The notes under the pieces were generated by a model. It was not told the DNA's origin. It worked only from the letters and a program-made list of their open reading frames with translations, and ran no database searches. Positions 36,027 to 46,475 of a stretch of DNA of 64,000 bases are shown here, in pieces. The stretch is from positions 4,203,501 to 4,267,500 of the forward strand of contig NZ_OY761553.1 in the NCBI RefSeq assembly GCF_963664735.1, given 5' to 3'. The position numbers were made by a program, and so were the translations under genes. Within the stretch, counting starts at the first letter, position 1, and the number at the start of each line of letters is the position of its first letter. The stretch is from an uncultured Cohaesibacter sp. GTDB taxonomy: Bacteria; Pseudomonadota; Alphaproteobacteria; Rhizobiales; Cohaesibacteraceae.

Positions 36027-37178
36027 CTAGATGACTTTCCTTACTTCAAACAGGAAACTATCTATTCCTGTTTTTAGTCTTTCCCCATTGTGGGCCAATT
36101 CCTGAGAAGCATTGTGCACGTCATGGGCTGCGTTGGATGCTTCAACGATGCTTTCATTGACCGAGGCGATGTTGCCGCTGACTTCGGCACTGCCAGCAGA
36201 GGCTTCTTCGATGCTGCGTGCTATTTCATTCGAGGCTGCGCTTTGCTGTTCAACCGCAGCGGCAATGGCGACGGCGATTTCTTTCGTGTTGACCACAATC
36301 CGTTCGATGCCGTCGAAGGAATGGACGGCGTTCTGACTTGCTTCCTGAATGCGAGCGACTTGCAGTCCGATATCGTTGGTTGCCTTGGCAGTTTGCGTGG
36401 CGAGGGCCTTAACTTCGTTTGCTACAACCGCGAAGCCTTTACCAGCTTCTCCTGCTCTTGCCGCTTCAATCGTTGCGTTGAGAGCCAGAAGGTTGGTTTG
36501 CGCGGCAATATCGGCAATGAGTGACATCACGGCACCGATGCTATCTGCGGCATGGGAGAGGCCCTTGAGGTCTTGGCTTGTTTGTCTGACCTCGTTGACT
36601 GCATTCTCGCTGTGTTCTGCTGAACGCATAACCTGCTGGTTGATTTCACTGATAGAGTTGGTCAGCTCTTCTGTTGCTGCGGCAACTGCGCTGACATTGC
36701 CTGTTGTTCTCTCTGAAGCCTGCTGCACGATTGTTGCCTGGCTGCTAGAAGAGGTCGCAATCTGGTCCATGGAGCCAGCAGACGCTTCCAATTCAACGGC
36801 AGCGGCAGCCACAATCTGTACGATGCTGCTCATCTGGGTTTCGAAGTCCTCTATGGCGTCGGAGAAGGTGTGGACCTTGTCGGCCATCATGTCCATGGCC
36901 TTGTTGACGGTGCGGCTTGCTGTTGCGAAGCTGCCGCTCATGCCTTTTTCGGAGATGCGGCGGAAATATTTGTTCTGTGAGACATATTCCAGTGAAGCTG
37001 TCGATTCTCGCAAATAGGCGTCAGATCTATCGATCAAATCGTTGATTGCATGGAGCAATCGTGCCGCATCGCCTGTCTCTGTGATATTTATGACCCGCTT
37101 TTCAAAATCGCCCTTGGCAGCAGCTTCACAGACATCAATGGCTTTTATGACTGCGGATTTATATTGGTTTTTCAGCAT
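36027..37178 (-). CDS. Soluble methyl-accepting chemotaxis protein
   Basis: This 383-residue protein lacks membrane spans. It starts with a HAMP-like segment ([11 protein letters not shown]) and continues into a full methyl-accepting signalling coiled coil. The tip reads [24 protein letters not shown]. It has no sensor domain of its own. The PAS protein encoded 65 bases upstream on the same strand may provide sensing, as in split Aer-like systems. Location should be cytoplasmic or at a soluble chemoreceptor cluster with CheA/CheW. Confidence 0.92.
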   Translation of the reverse strand: MLKNQYKSAVIKAIDVCEAAAKGDFEKRVINITETGDAARLLHAINDLIDRSDAYLRESTASLEYVSQNKYFRRISEKGMSGSFATASRTVNKAMDMMADKVHTFSDAIEDFETQMSSIVQIVAAAAVELEASAGSMDQIATSSSSQATIVQQASERTTGNVSAVAAATEELTNSISEINQQVMRSAEHSENAVNEVRQTSQDLKGLSHAADSIGAVMSLIADIAAQTNLLALNATIEAARAGEAGKGFAVVANEVKALATQTAKATNDIGLQVARIQEASQNAVHSFDGIERIVVNTKEIAVAIAAAVEQQSAASNEIARSIEEASAGSAEVSGNIASVNESIVEASNAAHDVHNASQELAHNGERLKTGIDSFLFEVRKVI

Positions 37179-37243
37179 ACTGATGATCTCATTTGTTAAA
37201 GATATGTGCGCGCAGGTGATGGCTGTCGAGCGTTATAGAGGCT

Positions 37244-37768
37244 TTATAAGGTTGCAATGAATTCGTCATAGGCCACGCCCTTGGATGCCAGGACATCCGT
37301 GAGCATTTTGCGGGAGGCATGCATGCCTTCTTTGCGATTTGGATGGGCTTTTTCTGTATCCAGCAATTGTTTGTAAAGCGGGATGATGACCGACTCTACA
37401 ATATTTCTATCGGGGACGCGGCGGTTGGAATGATATCCGATAATGTTGCCTGAAGGATCGTGACTTGGGGTGATGTGGGCGTTGACCCAGTAGTGGTCGC
37501 CGTTTTTGCAACGGTTCACGACATAGGCGAAAATTTCCTGATCGTTCTGAATGGTTTCCCACATCAATTCAAACACGCATCGCGGCATGTCTGGGTGGCG
37601 AATGATGCTGTGAGGTTGTCCGAGGAGCTCTTTTTCCGAATAGCCGCATATCTGTACGAACTGCGCATTGCAGTAGGTCACGTGGCCCTTGAGATCCGTT
37701 TTTGAAACTATGAGTTCAGTTTCCTTGAAAAATCGCTCGGTTCCCGTTGTGGAGACACTTTTTGCCAT
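37244..37768 (-). CDS. PAS-domain protein (Aer-type)
   Basis: This 174-residue protein is mostly one PAS domain. It has the N-terminal segment T-E-L-I-V-S-K-T-D-L-K-G-H-V-T-Y-C-N and the core G-Y-S-E-K-E-L-L-G-Q-P-H-S-I-I-R-H-P-D-M-P. The remainder is Y-W-V-N-A-H-I-T-P. This resembles the FAD-binding PAS of the aerotaxis receptor Aer. It lacks membrane or signalling parts and sits directly before a sensor-less chemoreceptor. The start M-A-K-S at 37768 has GGAG upstream. I infer a role in redox or oxygen taxis through the partner receptor. Confidence 0.88.
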   Translation of the reverse strand: MAKSVSTTGTERFFKETELIVSKTDLKGHVTYCNAQFVQICGYSEKELLGQPHSIIRHPDMPRCVFELMWETIQNDQEIFAYVVNRCKNGDHYWVNAHITPSHDPSGNIIGYHSNRRVPDRNIVESVIIPLYKQLLDTEKAHPNRKEGMHASRKMLTDVLASKGVAYDEFIATL

Positions 37769-38092
37769 ACTCACTCCAGCGCAAAGCAATGAAGCTTTGC
37801 TGCTTACTTAATACTGCTAGGTTATTTGTATCAGTACGTCATTAACAGAGTATTTAAGTGCTAATATGATTGTAAATTGTAATTTACTAGTAAATATGCT
37901 TACGTATATTAAGTAATAGGTAAAATTTACCAAAACTAAAAGTGGTTTCTTATATTGCTGTTTTGTTTAGTCCTGTAAATTTTGGCATAGAAAATACTTG
38001 TTATTGTGAGCGTTGTTGCTGCCGATTTATGCGCCACAAATAGCGCGATACTGTTCGGGTGATTGGCCGCTTTCCTGTCCGAATACAAAAAA
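37769..38092. other. A/T-rich intergenic region between PAS gene and secA terminator
   Basis: No gene is supported here. The segment from 37800 to 38000 is strongly A/T-rich and is likely to hold the promoter of the PAS-MCP pair on the minus strand. Confidence 0.4.
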
Positions 38093-38122
38093 ATCCCGTC
38101 TGAGGTGAGGCACAGACGGGAT
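38093..38122 (-). terminator. Terminator after secA
   Basis: ATCCCGTCTG (38093-38102) pairs with CAGACGGGAT (38113-38122), a 10-bp stem with a 10-base loop. On the minus strand it is followed by a run of T (A run at 38086-38092 on the plus strand). It lies 25 bases past the secA stop. Confidence 0.88.
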
Positions 38123-38147
38123 CAAATTTGCAGCAATAGAAATTCGA

Positions 38148-40826
38148 TTAGCTCAATCTACCGTGGCAGTGCTTGTATTTCTTACCTGAACCGCAAGGGC
38201 ACAAAGCGTTACGAGGCACTTTGCCAAAGGCGTTGTGAGGAGCGTCCGCTTCATTTGGAACAGCTTCATTCTCACCGGTGTTCGGATTTGCATGTTGTTC
38301 GTGCATTTCCGGCACTTCGTTCTGAGCAAACGGATTTGGCTCTTCATGACGCAGTTGAACATGTGCGAGCTGCTGGGTTACCAGACGGCGCATATTGTCC
38401 ATCATGGTCTGGAATAGTTCGAAACTCTCGGTTTTGTATTCCTGCAGAGGATCGCGCTGGCCATATCCACGGAACCCGATCACGTTGCGCAGGTGATCAA
38501 GAGCGACTAGATGTTCGCGCCAGAGATGGTCGAGAATCTGCAAAAGAACCGATTTTTCCACCTGACGCATGAGATCTGGAGTGAAGTTGGCCGTCTTTGC
38601 AGCCGCAGCCTCATCGGCGGCCTTCTGCAGGCGTTCGATGATTTCTTCGTCCGCAATGCCTTCTTCCTTGGCCCAATCTTTGACCGGGACATCGAGATTG
38701 AGGAATTCCTGCACTTCCTTGTGCAGTCCTTCTACATCCCACTGTTCGGCATAGGCGCGTTCAGGAATATGCTTGGCGACGATGTCTTCCACGACTTCGT
38801 GGCGCATGTCTGCAACGGTCTCGGCGACGTTATCATCCTTCATCAACTCAACGCGCTGATCGAAAATGACTTTACGTTGGTCATTCATCACGTCGTCAAA
38901 CTTGAGAAGGTTCTTACGAATGTCGAAGTTGCGTGCTTCGACTTTCTTCTGAGCTTTCTCCAGCGCCTTGTTGATCCATGGGTGGATGATGGCTTCGCCT
39001 TCCTTGAGGCCAAGCTTCTGCAACATGCCGTCCATGCGATCAGAACCGAAGATGCGCATAAGATCGTCTTCGAGGCTGAGGAAGAATTTGGAATGTCCCG
39101 GGTCACCCTGACGACCGGAACGACCACGCAGCTGGTTATCGATGCGTCGGCTTTCGTGACGTTCTGTGCCGATCACATAAAGACCACCAGCCTTGATAGC
39201 CTGTTCTTTCTTGGCTTCGATGTCGGCCTTGATCTCTGCGATCTTCTTCTGGCGCTCTTCGCCCTGAACATCCTCAGCGATTTCCTGAGCGATGCGCATG
39301 TCAAGGTTGCCGCCGAGCTGAATGTCGGTACCACGACCTGCCATGTTGGTGGCGATGGTGATTTCGCCCGGTGCGCCGGCCTGAGCCACAATGATTGCTT
39401 CCTGTTCGTGGAAGCGGGCGTTCAGAACCTGATGCGGGATCTTTTCCTTTTTGAGGCGTGCAGACAGCTCTTCTGATCGCTCGATCGAGGTGGTGCCGAC
39501 AAGGGCCGGTTGGCCGCGGGAGACACAATCCTTCATGAGGATAACCAGAGCATCGTCCTTCTCGCGCTGTGTGCGATAGACTTCGTCGTCGTCATCGATA
39601 CGCTGAACCGGCAGGTTGGTTGGCACTTCGATGACTTCGAGGCTGTAAATGTCCATGAACTCTTCCGCTTCGGTCTGGGCCGTGCCGGTCATGCCGGAGA
39701 GCTTGTCGTAGAGGCGGAAATAATTCTGGAATGTTACGGAAGCCAGAGTCTGGTTTTCGGGCTGAATGGAAGCATGTTCCTTGGCTTCAAGAGCCTGATG
39801 CAATCCGTCGGAATAGCGGCGTCCTTCCATCATGCGGCCGGTGAATTCGTCAATGATGACGACTTCGTTGTTCTTGACGATATAGTCCTTATCGCGAGCG
39901 AACAGCAGATGGGCACGCAGAGCCTGATTGAGGTGATGAACGATGGTGACGTTCTCGATGTCATAGAGCGAATCGCCCCCAAGCATGCCTGCTTCCTTGA
40001 GCAGTTGCTCGACATATTCCGTGCCTTCTTCGGTGAAGGTTGCGGTTTTCTGCTTTTCATCGATTTCGTAATGCTCAGGGCTCAGCTTGGGAATGTAGGT
40101 ATCAATCGTATTGTACATTTCCGAGCGATCATCCAGTGGGCCTGAGATGATAAGCGGCGTGCGGGCTTCGTCGATCAGAATGGAGTCCACTTCGTCGACA
40201 ACCGCGAAATTGTGCCCGCGCTGGACCATTTGGTCGAGATCATATTTCATATTGTCGCGCAGATAGTCGAAGCCGAATTCGTTGTTCGTGCCATAGGTGA
40301 TATCTGCTGCGTAGGCGGCTTTGCGCTGGGCGTCATCCAGACCATGGATGATAACGCCTGTGGTCAATCCAAGGAAGCGATAGACTTGCCCCATCCAGTC
40401 GGCGTCACGTTTTGCCAGATAGTCGTTGACGGTGACAACATGGACGCCCTTGCCTTCCAGCGCATTGAGATAGGCTGCCAATGTTGCGACAAGTGTTTTA
40501 CCTTCACCGGTTCTCATTTCCGAAATCGCGCCGTCGTTGAGCACCATGCCGCCGATGAGCTGCACGTCATAGTGACGTTGCCCCAACGTACGCTTTGCTG
40601 CTTCTCGAACGGTAGCAAACGCGGGCACCAGCAACTTTTGCAGCTTTTCCCCGTTGGCCAATTGTTCACGGAACTCCACGGTCTTGTTGCGCAAGGCCTC
40701 ATCGGAGAGCTGGGAATATTCATCTTCCAGCGCGTTGATGGCGGCGACTGTGGGACGATACCCCTTGATGCGACGATCATTTGCCGTTCCAAAGAGTTTG
40801 CGAGCGATAGCTCCAAGACCAGCCAT
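38148..40826 (-). CDS. secA: Preprotein translocase subunit SecA
   Basis: This 892-residue ATPase drives proteins through SecYEG. The first nucleotide-binding domain has M-R-T-G-E-G-K-T (Walker A, about residue 105) and [16 protein letters not shown]. The second has [10 protein letters not shown]. The C-terminus is a zinc-binding SEC-C motif ([13 protein letters not shown]) that contacts SecB and ribosomes. The start was placed at [10 protein letters not shown] (40826), the usual alphaproteobacterial N-terminus. The parvulin gene diverges upstream; both relate to protein export. Confidence 0.98.
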   Translation of the reverse strand: MAGLGAIARKLFGTANDRRIKGYRPTVAAINALEDEYSQLSDEALRNKTVEFREQLANGEKLQKLLVPAFATVREAAKRTLGQRHYDVQLIGGMVLNDGAISEMRTGEGKTLVATLAAYLNALEGKGVHVVTVNDYLAKRDADWMGQVYRFLGLTTGVIIHGLDDAQRKAAYAADITYGTNNEFGFDYLRDNMKYDLDQMVQRGHNFAVVDEVDSILIDEARTPLIISGPLDDRSEMYNTIDTYIPKLSPEHYEIDEKQKTATFTEEGTEYVEQLLKEAGMLGGDSLYDIENVTIVHHLNQALRAHLLFARDKDYIVKNNEVVIIDEFTGRMMEGRRYSDGLHQALEAKEHASIQPENQTLASVTFQNYFRLYDKLSGMTGTAQTEAEEFMDIYSLEVIEVPTNLPVQRIDDDDEVYRTQREKDDALVILMKDCVSRGQPALVGTTSIERSEELSARLKKEKIPHQVLNARFHEQEAIIVAQAGAPGEITIATNMAGRGTDIQLGGNLDMRIAQEIAEDVQGEERQKKIAEIKADIEAKKEQAIKAGGLYVIGTERHESRRIDNQLRGRSGRQGDPGHSKFFLSLEDDLMRIFGSDRMDGMLQKLGLKEGEAIIHPWINKALEKAQKKVEARNFDIRKNLLKFDDVMNDQRKVIFDQRVELMKDDNVAETVADMRHEVVEDIVAKHIPERAYAEQWDVEGLHKEVQEFLNLDVPVKDWAKEEGIADEEIIERLQKAADEAAAAKTANFTPDLMRQVEKSVLLQILDHLWREHLVALDHLRNVIGFRGYGQRDPLQEYKTESFELFQTMMDNMRRLVTQQLAHVQLRHEEPNPFAQNEVPEMHEQHANPNTGENEAVPNEADAPHNAFGKVPRNALCPCGSGKKYKHCHGRLS

Positions 40827-41096
40827 AGACCGGATCCTTCCTTGAAAATGCCCCCACAAATTTGTGAAGGCCTTATTTGTAACGCAATTGCGGCGAGACT
40901 GTTCTCACTGAGATGTAAGTCTCGGCTTTAACATGAATGTCAACAGCTAATAAACCGATGTTGGCAATAAACTGCTCGGCTGACAGATAAGATTGGGCCT
41001 TTGTCTTGTCAACGCCAAGAAAGGCGGGTAGGTCACATGAGAGGCAGTTTTTTAAGTTTTTTCGTTCCAAAGTGAACAAAGATAGGAAAGATACAG

Positions 41097-41921
41097 ATGG
41101 TTCGTGCCTATTTTCAACGGTCTGCAATGGCTGCAGCTACCGCTCTACTCCTGATTGGTGGCGTTCAGGGCGCTCTGGCACAGGATGCCAAGGCCGATAG
41201 TGTTGTTGCCACCGTGAATGGTAAAGAGATCACCACAGCCGAATTTGATGCCATATCTGCTCAGCTCGGTCCTCAGGTCCAGCAGATGACGCCAGAGCAG
41301 AAAAAAGAAGCTGTTACCACGATGCTTGTAAACATGGAGCTTGTTTCTCAGGCGGCCGTCAAGCAGGGGCTGGATAAGTCTGAAACTTTTACGAAACAGA
41401 TTGAGTTTTTGAAAAAAAGGGCGCTGCAGACAGAATATTTCCGCAAAAATGTGGATGAAACCATTACCGATGCGGACCTTCAGGCAGCTTATGACGAGCA
41501 GGTTGCTACTCTGCCAGCCCGTCAGCAGGTCAAGGCACGTCACATTCTGGTGAAAACCGAAGACGAAGCAAAGGAAATCATCAAGCAGCTTGATGGTGGT
41601 GCAGATTTCGCTGAATTGGCCAAAGAAAAGTCAACAGGTCCTTCCGGTGCTCAGGGCGGCGATCTTGGCTATTTCGGACAAGGACAGATGGTGCCAGCAT
41701 TCGAAGCTGCCGCGTTTGCTCTGGACAAAGGCAAATATACCGAACAGCCTGTGAAATCCGATTTCGGTTGGCACGTTATTCTTGTTGAAGACAAGCGGGA
41801 TGCTCCAAAACCGACACTTGATGCGGTCAAGGACAATCTTCGTACATTTGTGGCTCAGCAGAAGTTCCAGACGTTGGTCGATGGTCTTCGCAAGGACGCA
41901 AAGATCGATATTGCAAAATAG
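41097..41921 (+). CDS. Periplasmic peptidylprolyl isomerase, parvulin type (PrsA/SurA-like)
   Basis: This 274-residue protein has a signal peptide with cleavage near A-L-A-Q-D. An N-terminal chaperone-like SurA-N helical region follows. The parvulin domain starts at [14 protein letters not shown] and includes [20 protein letters not shown]. It catalyses cis/trans isomerisation of prolyl bonds in exported proteins. It diverges from secA, and argJ follows downstream, an order common in Hyphomicrobiales. Confidence 0.94.
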   Translation: MVRAYFQRSAMAAATALLLIGGVQGALAQDAKADSVVATVNGKEITTAEFDAISAQLGPQVQQMTPEQKKEAVTTMLVNMELVSQAAVKQGLDKSETFTKQIEFLKKRALQTEYFRKNVDETITDADLQAAYDEQVATLPARQQVKARHILVKTEDEAKEIIKQLDGGADFAELAKEKSTGPSGAQGGDLGYFGQGQMVPAFEAAAFALDKGKYTEQPVKSDFGWHVILVEDKRDAPKPTLDAVKDNLRTFVAQQKFQTLVDGLRKDAKIDIAK

Positions 41922-42061
41922 GGTCTAAATCGCCCTCTGCCAGCGCATATTTGATAAAATGGGCTGGCATTTGTCTAAGGCACAGTTTATGGAGGGGAAA
42001 CGCATTATTCGGCCTTGGGGCTGGCGGTGTTTTCCCTCTTTTTTATGGAAAGATGTTTGCG

Positions 42062-43306
42062 ATGGATCTCAAACCTTCTCCCTTTGCACCAACTGATTAT
42101 CCTGATCTGGAAGCTTTGGATGGTTTTCGACTTGGTGTAGCTGCAACCGGCGTCAAATATAAGGGACGCAATGATGTTTTGGTTGTCGTCATGGACGAAG
42201 GGACGTCTGTCGCTGGGGTTTATACCAAATCCAAATGCCCGTCTGCACCTGTTGACTGGTGCAAGCAACATCTGGCTGGCGGAAGCGCTCGCGCCCTTGT
42301 TGTCAATGCTTCCAACGCCAATGCCTTTACCGGTTCTGCAGGTGAGAAAACGGTCAATGCTGTCGCGACCGCTGCCGCCGAAGCTTGTGGTGCAAAGCCA
42401 TCCGAGATCTTCATGGCATCGACCGGTGTGATTGGCGAGCCGCTCGATCCGACTCCGATCGTCGGCACCTTTGGCGCGCTTTTTGATCCAGCGAAGACCG
42501 ACACATCCTTCATGGAGGCAACGCAAGCCATCATGACGACCGATACCTTTGCCAAGGTGGCTACGGCCAGTGTCGATATCGATGGGTCTGCGGTTACCAT
42601 TCATGGTTTTGCCAAGGGTTCTGGCATGATTGCGCCCGACATGGCAACGATGCTCGGTTTTGTTTTCACCGATGCGCCTATCGCTTCAGAAGCGTTGCAA
42701 ACTCTGCTCTCAACCCATGTCGATACGTCCTTCAATGCAATTACCGTTGATAGTGATACATCGACCAGTGATACCCTGATGGCCTTTGCTTCTGGTGCAG
42801 CCAGGAAGCGTGGTTGTCCCGAAATCGAGGCCGCCGATGATCCGCGCCTTGCTGCTTTCTCCGACGCTCTTTGCGCTGTGTTGCAGGATCTGGCCAAGAT
42901 GGTCGTGCGCGATGGGGAAGGGGCCAGCAAGTTTCTTGAGATCACTGTGACCGGTGCCGAAGACGACAAGGCAGCCAAACGTGTGGCTCTTGCCATTGCC
43001 AATAGTCCGCTTGTGAAGACGGCGGCCGCTGGTGAAGATGCCAACTGGGGTCGTGTGGTGGCAGCCGTTGGCAAGGCTGGCGAGCAGGCCGACCGGGACA
43101 AACTTGCTATCTGGTTTGGTCCTTATCGCCTTGCTGTGGACGGCATGCGTGATCCTGACTATTCCGAAGAACTGGCCAGTGACTATATGAAAAACGGTGA
43201 GATTGAGATTCGCACCGATCTGGGTATCGCAGATGGACAGGCGACCGTTTGGACCTGTGATCTTACCCATGGTTATATCTCGATCAATGGCGATTATCGC
43301 AGCTAG
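42062..43306 (+). CDS. argJ: Bifunctional ornithine acetyltransferase / N-acetylglutamate synthase
   Basis: This 414-residue enzyme recycles the acetyl group in arginine synthesis, moving it from N-acetylornithine to glutamate. It shows [14 protein letters not shown]. Autocleavage occurs before the Thr near residue 196, producing alpha and beta chains. N-acyl binding segments and C-terminal N-W-G-R-V are present. I chose ATG 42062 ([10 protein letters not shown]), which has GGAAAG about 9 bases upstream; the longer open frame begins with non-homologous residues. The mutT-like gene follows after 12 bases. Confidence 0.96.
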   Translation: MDLKPSPFAPTDYPDLEALDGFRLGVAATGVKYKGRNDVLVVVMDEGTSVAGVYTKSKCPSAPVDWCKQHLAGGSARALVVNASNANAFTGSAGEKTVNAVATAAAEACGAKPSEIFMASTGVIGEPLDPTPIVGTFGALFDPAKTDTSFMEATQAIMTTDTFAKVATASVDIDGSAVTIHGFAKGSGMIAPDMATMLGFVFTDAPIASEALQTLLSTHVDTSFNAITVDSDTSTSDTLMAFASGAARKRGCPEIEAADDPRLAAFSDALCAVLQDLAKMVVRDGEGASKFLEITVTGAEDDKAAKRVALAIANSPLVKTAAAGEDANWGRVVAAVGKAGEQADRDKLAIWFGPYRLAVDGMRDPDYSEELASDYMKNGEIEIRTDLGIADGQATVWTCDLTHGYISINGDYRS

Positions 43307-43318
43307 GTTGAGCCGTTT

Positions 43319-43756
43319 ATGAGTGCTTCTGACAAAATGGATGGTTCGACTGTGAGGCTTTTATTGGTCGTGGCCGTTGCTTTGGTTGATGAGGATAATC
43401 GCATCCTCATCGCCCAGCGCCCGGAGGGAAAGAATCTTGCCGGTCTTTGGGAGTTTCCTGGCGGAAAGCTGGAAGTCGGGGAGCGGCCTGAGGAAGCGCT
43501 TATTCGGGAATTGGAAGAAGAGCTTGGCATTGTAACCAAAGAGGCCTGTTTGGCACCATTGACTTTTGCCAGTCACGCCTATGATGATTTCCACCTGTTG
43601 ATGCCGCTTTATGTCTGCCGCCGCTGGCAGGGGACGCCGCAGTCTCGCGAGGGGCAGTCACTTAAATGGGTGCGGGCTGGCGCTTTGCGAGACTATCCCA
43701 TGCCGCCCGCAGACCTGCCTTTGATCGCGCCTCTGGTCGACTTGTTGGGCGTGTAG
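43319..43756 (+). CDS. mutT: NUDIX hydrolase, MutT-like (8-oxo-dGTP diphosphatase)
   Basis: This 145-residue NUDIX enzyme carries the full box G-G-K-L-E-V-G-E-R-P-E-E-A-L-I-R-E-L-E-E-E-L (about residues 43-64). The R-P-E-G-K-N-L-A-G-L-W-E-F-P-G-G-K-x-E pattern is typical of MutT. It would remove oxidised GTP/dGTP from the nucleotide pool. It follows argJ in the same direction, with a short spacer and a weak ribosome site. Confidence 0.93.
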   Translation: MSASDKMDGSTVRLLLVVAVALVDEDNRILIAQRPEGKNLAGLWEFPGGKLEVGERPEEALIRELEEELGIVTKEACLAPLTFASHAYDDFHLLMPLYVCRRWQGTPQSREGQSLKWVRAGALRDYPMPPADLPLIAPLVDLLGV

Positions 43757-43912
43757 GTGAGTATTGTATAAATTAAACATTTGGTTGCTATTATTTTAGA
43801 AAGCAGTCTGACAGGACCTCTTTTTTGAGATTTTTTTTATAATTTTCTATAAATTTATATTTGTCAGGTAATTTATGCTTGTCTTCGTTGTGCGCCATTT
43901 GGCAGGATAGTC

Positions 43913-44089
43913 ATGTTCCAGAAATTCAAAGCTTTTTTGAAAGATGAGAGTGGAGCCACGTCCCTCGAATATGGCATTATCGTTGGGATCCTGAGCATTG
44001 TCGTTATTGCATCAATGAACAGCATGCTTACCGTGCTCAAATCTCTGCTTTCCTATCTGGCTGACGTATTAAATTCTGTCGAGCCCTAG
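43913..44089 (+). CDS. Flp/Fap pilin component (Tad pilus subunit precursor)
   Basis: This 58-residue protein starts M-F-Q-K-F-K-A-F-L-K-D-E-S-G-A-T-S-L-E-Y-G. The Gly-Ala-Thr-x-x-E-Y-G box is the Flp prepilin signature, with the conserved Glu-Tyr after the prepilin-peptidase site. One hydrophobic helix (I-I-V-G-I-L-S-I-V-V-I-A) follows. AGGA lies just before the ATG. After processing it would form Tad/Flp pili. No cpa/tad assembly genes lie nearby, so this copy is isolated. Confidence 0.88.
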   Translation: MFQKFKAFLKDESGATSLEYGIIVGILSIVVIASMNSMLTVLKSLLSYLADVLNSVEP

Positions 44090-44176
44090 GCCTGTCCAGC
44101 GAACGCGCTCATTCCTGCCTTTTAAGCTGTCAAAAGCAACCCACAGACGGAGCTCTTGTGAGACCGAGACTGTGTT

Positions 44177-45061
44177 TTATCGTGCTGATTTATCTCCCAA
44201 AACGCTCGCTAGGGAGACTTTGGCACTGCCCGGACGCAATGGCTTTTGCTGGTTTGGGGCGGGCGCCCAGCCAGACAAGGACAGGATCTCAAAGGTCGCT
44301 CTGACTTTTCCGTCCGGATCTGAAAACCGCTCCTGATAAACTTCCAACACACGTTTGAGAGTTTCGCGTCTCATGGTCTTCTTGCTTCGGTCGACCAAAA
44401 TATTGGTGGCTCCCATAGACCGCAAATCCTGCAAGAGGGCCAAAGCAGAGGGGTAGCGCACGGTCAGAATGTCGTGATCGACAACGGGGAGCGCAAAGCC
44501 TGCGCGTTGCAGCAGGGTGCCCATGCTGTTCAGGTCCGGTAGAGGTGATACGCGCGGGCTGACACCTCCAGAAATTTCGCTGTCGGCAACGAGGAAAGCC
44601 TCGCGTAATTCCCTGAGGCTTTCTGCGCCGAGCAAGGTTGCAAGCAGCAGGCCATCGGGGGCGAGAGACTGGCATATTTGAATGAGCGTGCCGGGAAGAT
44701 CATTTACCCATTGCAGGAAAAGCGGCGAGACTACCAGATTGAAGCTTTGAGGCTTCAAGGGGATCTTTTCGGGATCGAACAGGATGCCTATGTCATTGCC
44801 TTGGAAAAAGCAGGGGTGTTGTTCGAGCCGGATAATCTGCTCGGTTCCTGGCCTGCTTGCCAAGGTTTTGGCCAGAAGGCCAGTATGTCCACCCAATTCG
44901 GCAATTTTGGGGAAAGGTCTCATGACCATCGACAGTCGGTCAAGCATGTCCGCGGCAACGTCTCGAAGAAGAAAATCTCCCTTTGTCCCGTAAGTCTCCA
45001 ACGCTCTTTTGCGACGATGTGCCAACAGATCAATGTCGAAAAGGCGCGGAATATCTGTCAT
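44177..45061 (-). CDS. SAM-dependent methyltransferase (BioC/NDUFAF5-like)
   Basis: This 294-residue protein has a Rossmann methyltransferase domain. The SAM-binding motif reads I-A-E-L-G-G-H-T-G-L-L-A, slightly divergent from the common D-x-G-C-G-T-G. It also contains F-N-L-V-V-S-P-L-F-L-Q-W-V-N-D-L-P-G, typical of the BioC/NDUFAF5 group. The N-terminus M-T-D-I-P-R-L-F-D matches family members of this order (start at 45061). It diverges from the comF gene, a common arrangement here. The substrate is unknown. Confidence 0.85.
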   Translation of the reverse strand: MTDIPRLFDIDLLAHRRKRALETYGTKGDFLLRDVAADMLDRLSMVMRPFPKIAELGGHTGLLAKTLASRPGTEQIIRLEQHPCFFQGNDIGILFDPEKIPLKPQSFNLVVSPLFLQWVNDLPGTLIQICQSLAPDGLLLATLLGAESLRELREAFLVADSEISGGVSPRVSPLPDLNSMGTLLQRAGFALPVVDHDILTVRYPSALALLQDLRSMGATNILVDRSKKTMRRETLKRVLEVYQERFSDPDGKVRATFEILSLSGWAPAPNQQKPLRPGSAKVSLASVLGDKSAR

Positions 45062-45189
45062 CAAATGAAGGGTCCCGGTTTTCTCCACACTCGCGCAATA
45101 GTATGCTTGGGGTGGAACAGACGTCGTTTGCAATGCAAATGGTGCTATTTGTGTTTGGTTTAGCTACGCGCGAGGGTTGGGGGGTGTCA

Positions 45190-46023
45190 ATGATGAAATC
45201 GTTTCTCAAACGATCTCCTTTGTCTCAGAGGTCTGTGGTTGGACTGTGGGAGCCCATTCTTTCTCTGGTTGCGACTGGTAAACGGGCTTTGCAGGATTTG
45301 ATTATTCCGCCGCGCTGTGCCGGATGTGGCAAGATCGTGCAGGATGCCAATAGTCTTTGCGGTTCATGTTGGGCGGATATGGAATGGATTGCGCGCCCTT
45401 ATTGCTCAGTGTCCGGTTTGCCCTTTGCCTATGATTTGGGAGATAGTCTTGTCAGTCCGGAGGTGCTTGCCAATCCGCCAGTCTATGATAAGGCCCGCTC
45501 TGTGGCGATTTTCAGTCGCACTGCCAGGCGTCTTGTGCATCAGCTGAAATATTTGGATCGGACGGATCTGGCCGTCGTCATGGGGCGGTGGATGGCGAGG
45601 GCCGGGGCTGACTGTCTTGCTGCTCCAGAGACGCTTATCGTGCCGGTTCCATTGCATCGCAGGCGCTTGTGGCGGCGACGCTATAACCAGTCGGCCTTGT
45701 TGGCCAAGGCGATTGCTGACGAGACCGGGCAAATCTTCATGCCTGAGCTTCTCAAACGCACGCGCCACACGCGCCAGCAAGTGGGGTTGAGCGAGGAGGA
45801 AAGGCGGGCCAATGTGGAAGGTGCCTTTCAGCTGAACCTGCCCGACAAGCTGTCTCTGGTTGGGCGTACGGTGGTTCTTGTTGATGATGTCTGGACGACG
45901 GGGGCCACGCTTGAAGCCTGTTGCCGGGTTCTGCGTAGAGCCAATGTTGCGGAAATTTGTATAATAACTTTTGCGCGGGTTGTCGGCAGCTCTGAAATGC
46001 CCATATTAGTCGATGACTTTTGA
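45190..46023 (+). CDS. ComF-family phosphoribosyltransferase-like protein
   Basis: This 277-residue protein has the N-terminal zinc-finger-like part P-P-R-C-A-G-C-G and C-G-S-C-W. The C-terminal type I PRTase fold has the PRPP loop V-L-V-D-D-V-W-T-T-G-A-T. ComF in competent bacteria aids uptake of single-stranded DNA; in most proteobacteria the role is unclear. Tandem ATGs at 45190 and 45193 follow a G-rich stretch; the frame is open further upstream but overlaps the divergent methyltransferase start. grxC follows. Confidence 0.9.
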   Translation: MMKSFLKRSPLSQRSVVGLWEPILSLVATGKRALQDLIIPPRCAGCGKIVQDANSLCGSCWADMEWIARPYCSVSGLPFAYDLGDSLVSPEVLANPPVYDKARSVAIFSRTARRLVHQLKYLDRTDLAVVMGRWMARAGADCLAAPETLIVPVPLHRRRLWRRRYNQSALLAKAIADETGQIFMPELLKRTRHTRQQVGLSEEERRANVEGAFQLNLPDKLSLVGRTVVLVDDVWTTGATLEACCRVLRRANVAEICIITFARVVGSSEMPILVDDF

Positions 46024-46090
46024 ATTGCTCCAAATCGGGGGCCTGGCTTTGATGCAAGGCGGTTCGGCTTGGTTTTGAACGGAGACCAGA

Positions 46091-46345
46091 ATGGCTGATG
46101 TTGTTATTTATACGCGTAAGATGTGCGGATTTTGCACGGCGGCGAAAAAATTGTTGACCGACAAGGGTGTCGCGTTCCTTGAGTTTGATGCGACATTTGA
46201 TTTTGATCTCAAACAGGAAATGATCAAGAAATCCGGGCGTAGGACCTTCCCTCAGATTTTCATCAATGACCAACATGTGGGTGGCTGTGATGATCTCATG
46301 GCGCTTGAAAAGGCCGGAAAGCTGGATGGACTGCTTGCTGCCTGA
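46091..46345 (+). CDS. grxC: Glutaredoxin 3 (GrxC)
   Basis: This 84-residue thioredoxin-fold protein reduces disulfides or glutathionylated proteins using glutathione. The active site is C-G-F-C (residues about 13-16) instead of the classical C-P-Y-C; variants of this kind occur in alphaproteobacteria. The glutathione-binding parts R-T-F-P-Q-I-F-I and G-G-C-D-D-L are present. It is in the comF-grxC-nitrilase gene string. Confidence 0.95.
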   Translation: MADVVIYTRKMCGFCTAAKKLLTDKGVAFLEFDATFDFDLKQEMIKKSGRRTFPQIFINDQHVGGCDDLMALEKAGKLDGLLAA

Positions 46346-46475
46346 TGGTCAAGCGGACAATCGGCCAACCAGCTGTTTTGTCAGCTTGTCCATAGATGCG
46401 CGTGTGGCTAGAACATGAAAGTGGTCCATTGTTGATCATCTTTCATGGCAAATTCCGAAGCTTTTGGAGAATAGC

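Noticed and set aside
38511-39476. 321-codon open frame on the plus strand
   Set aside because: It is antisense to secA and has no recognisable domain.
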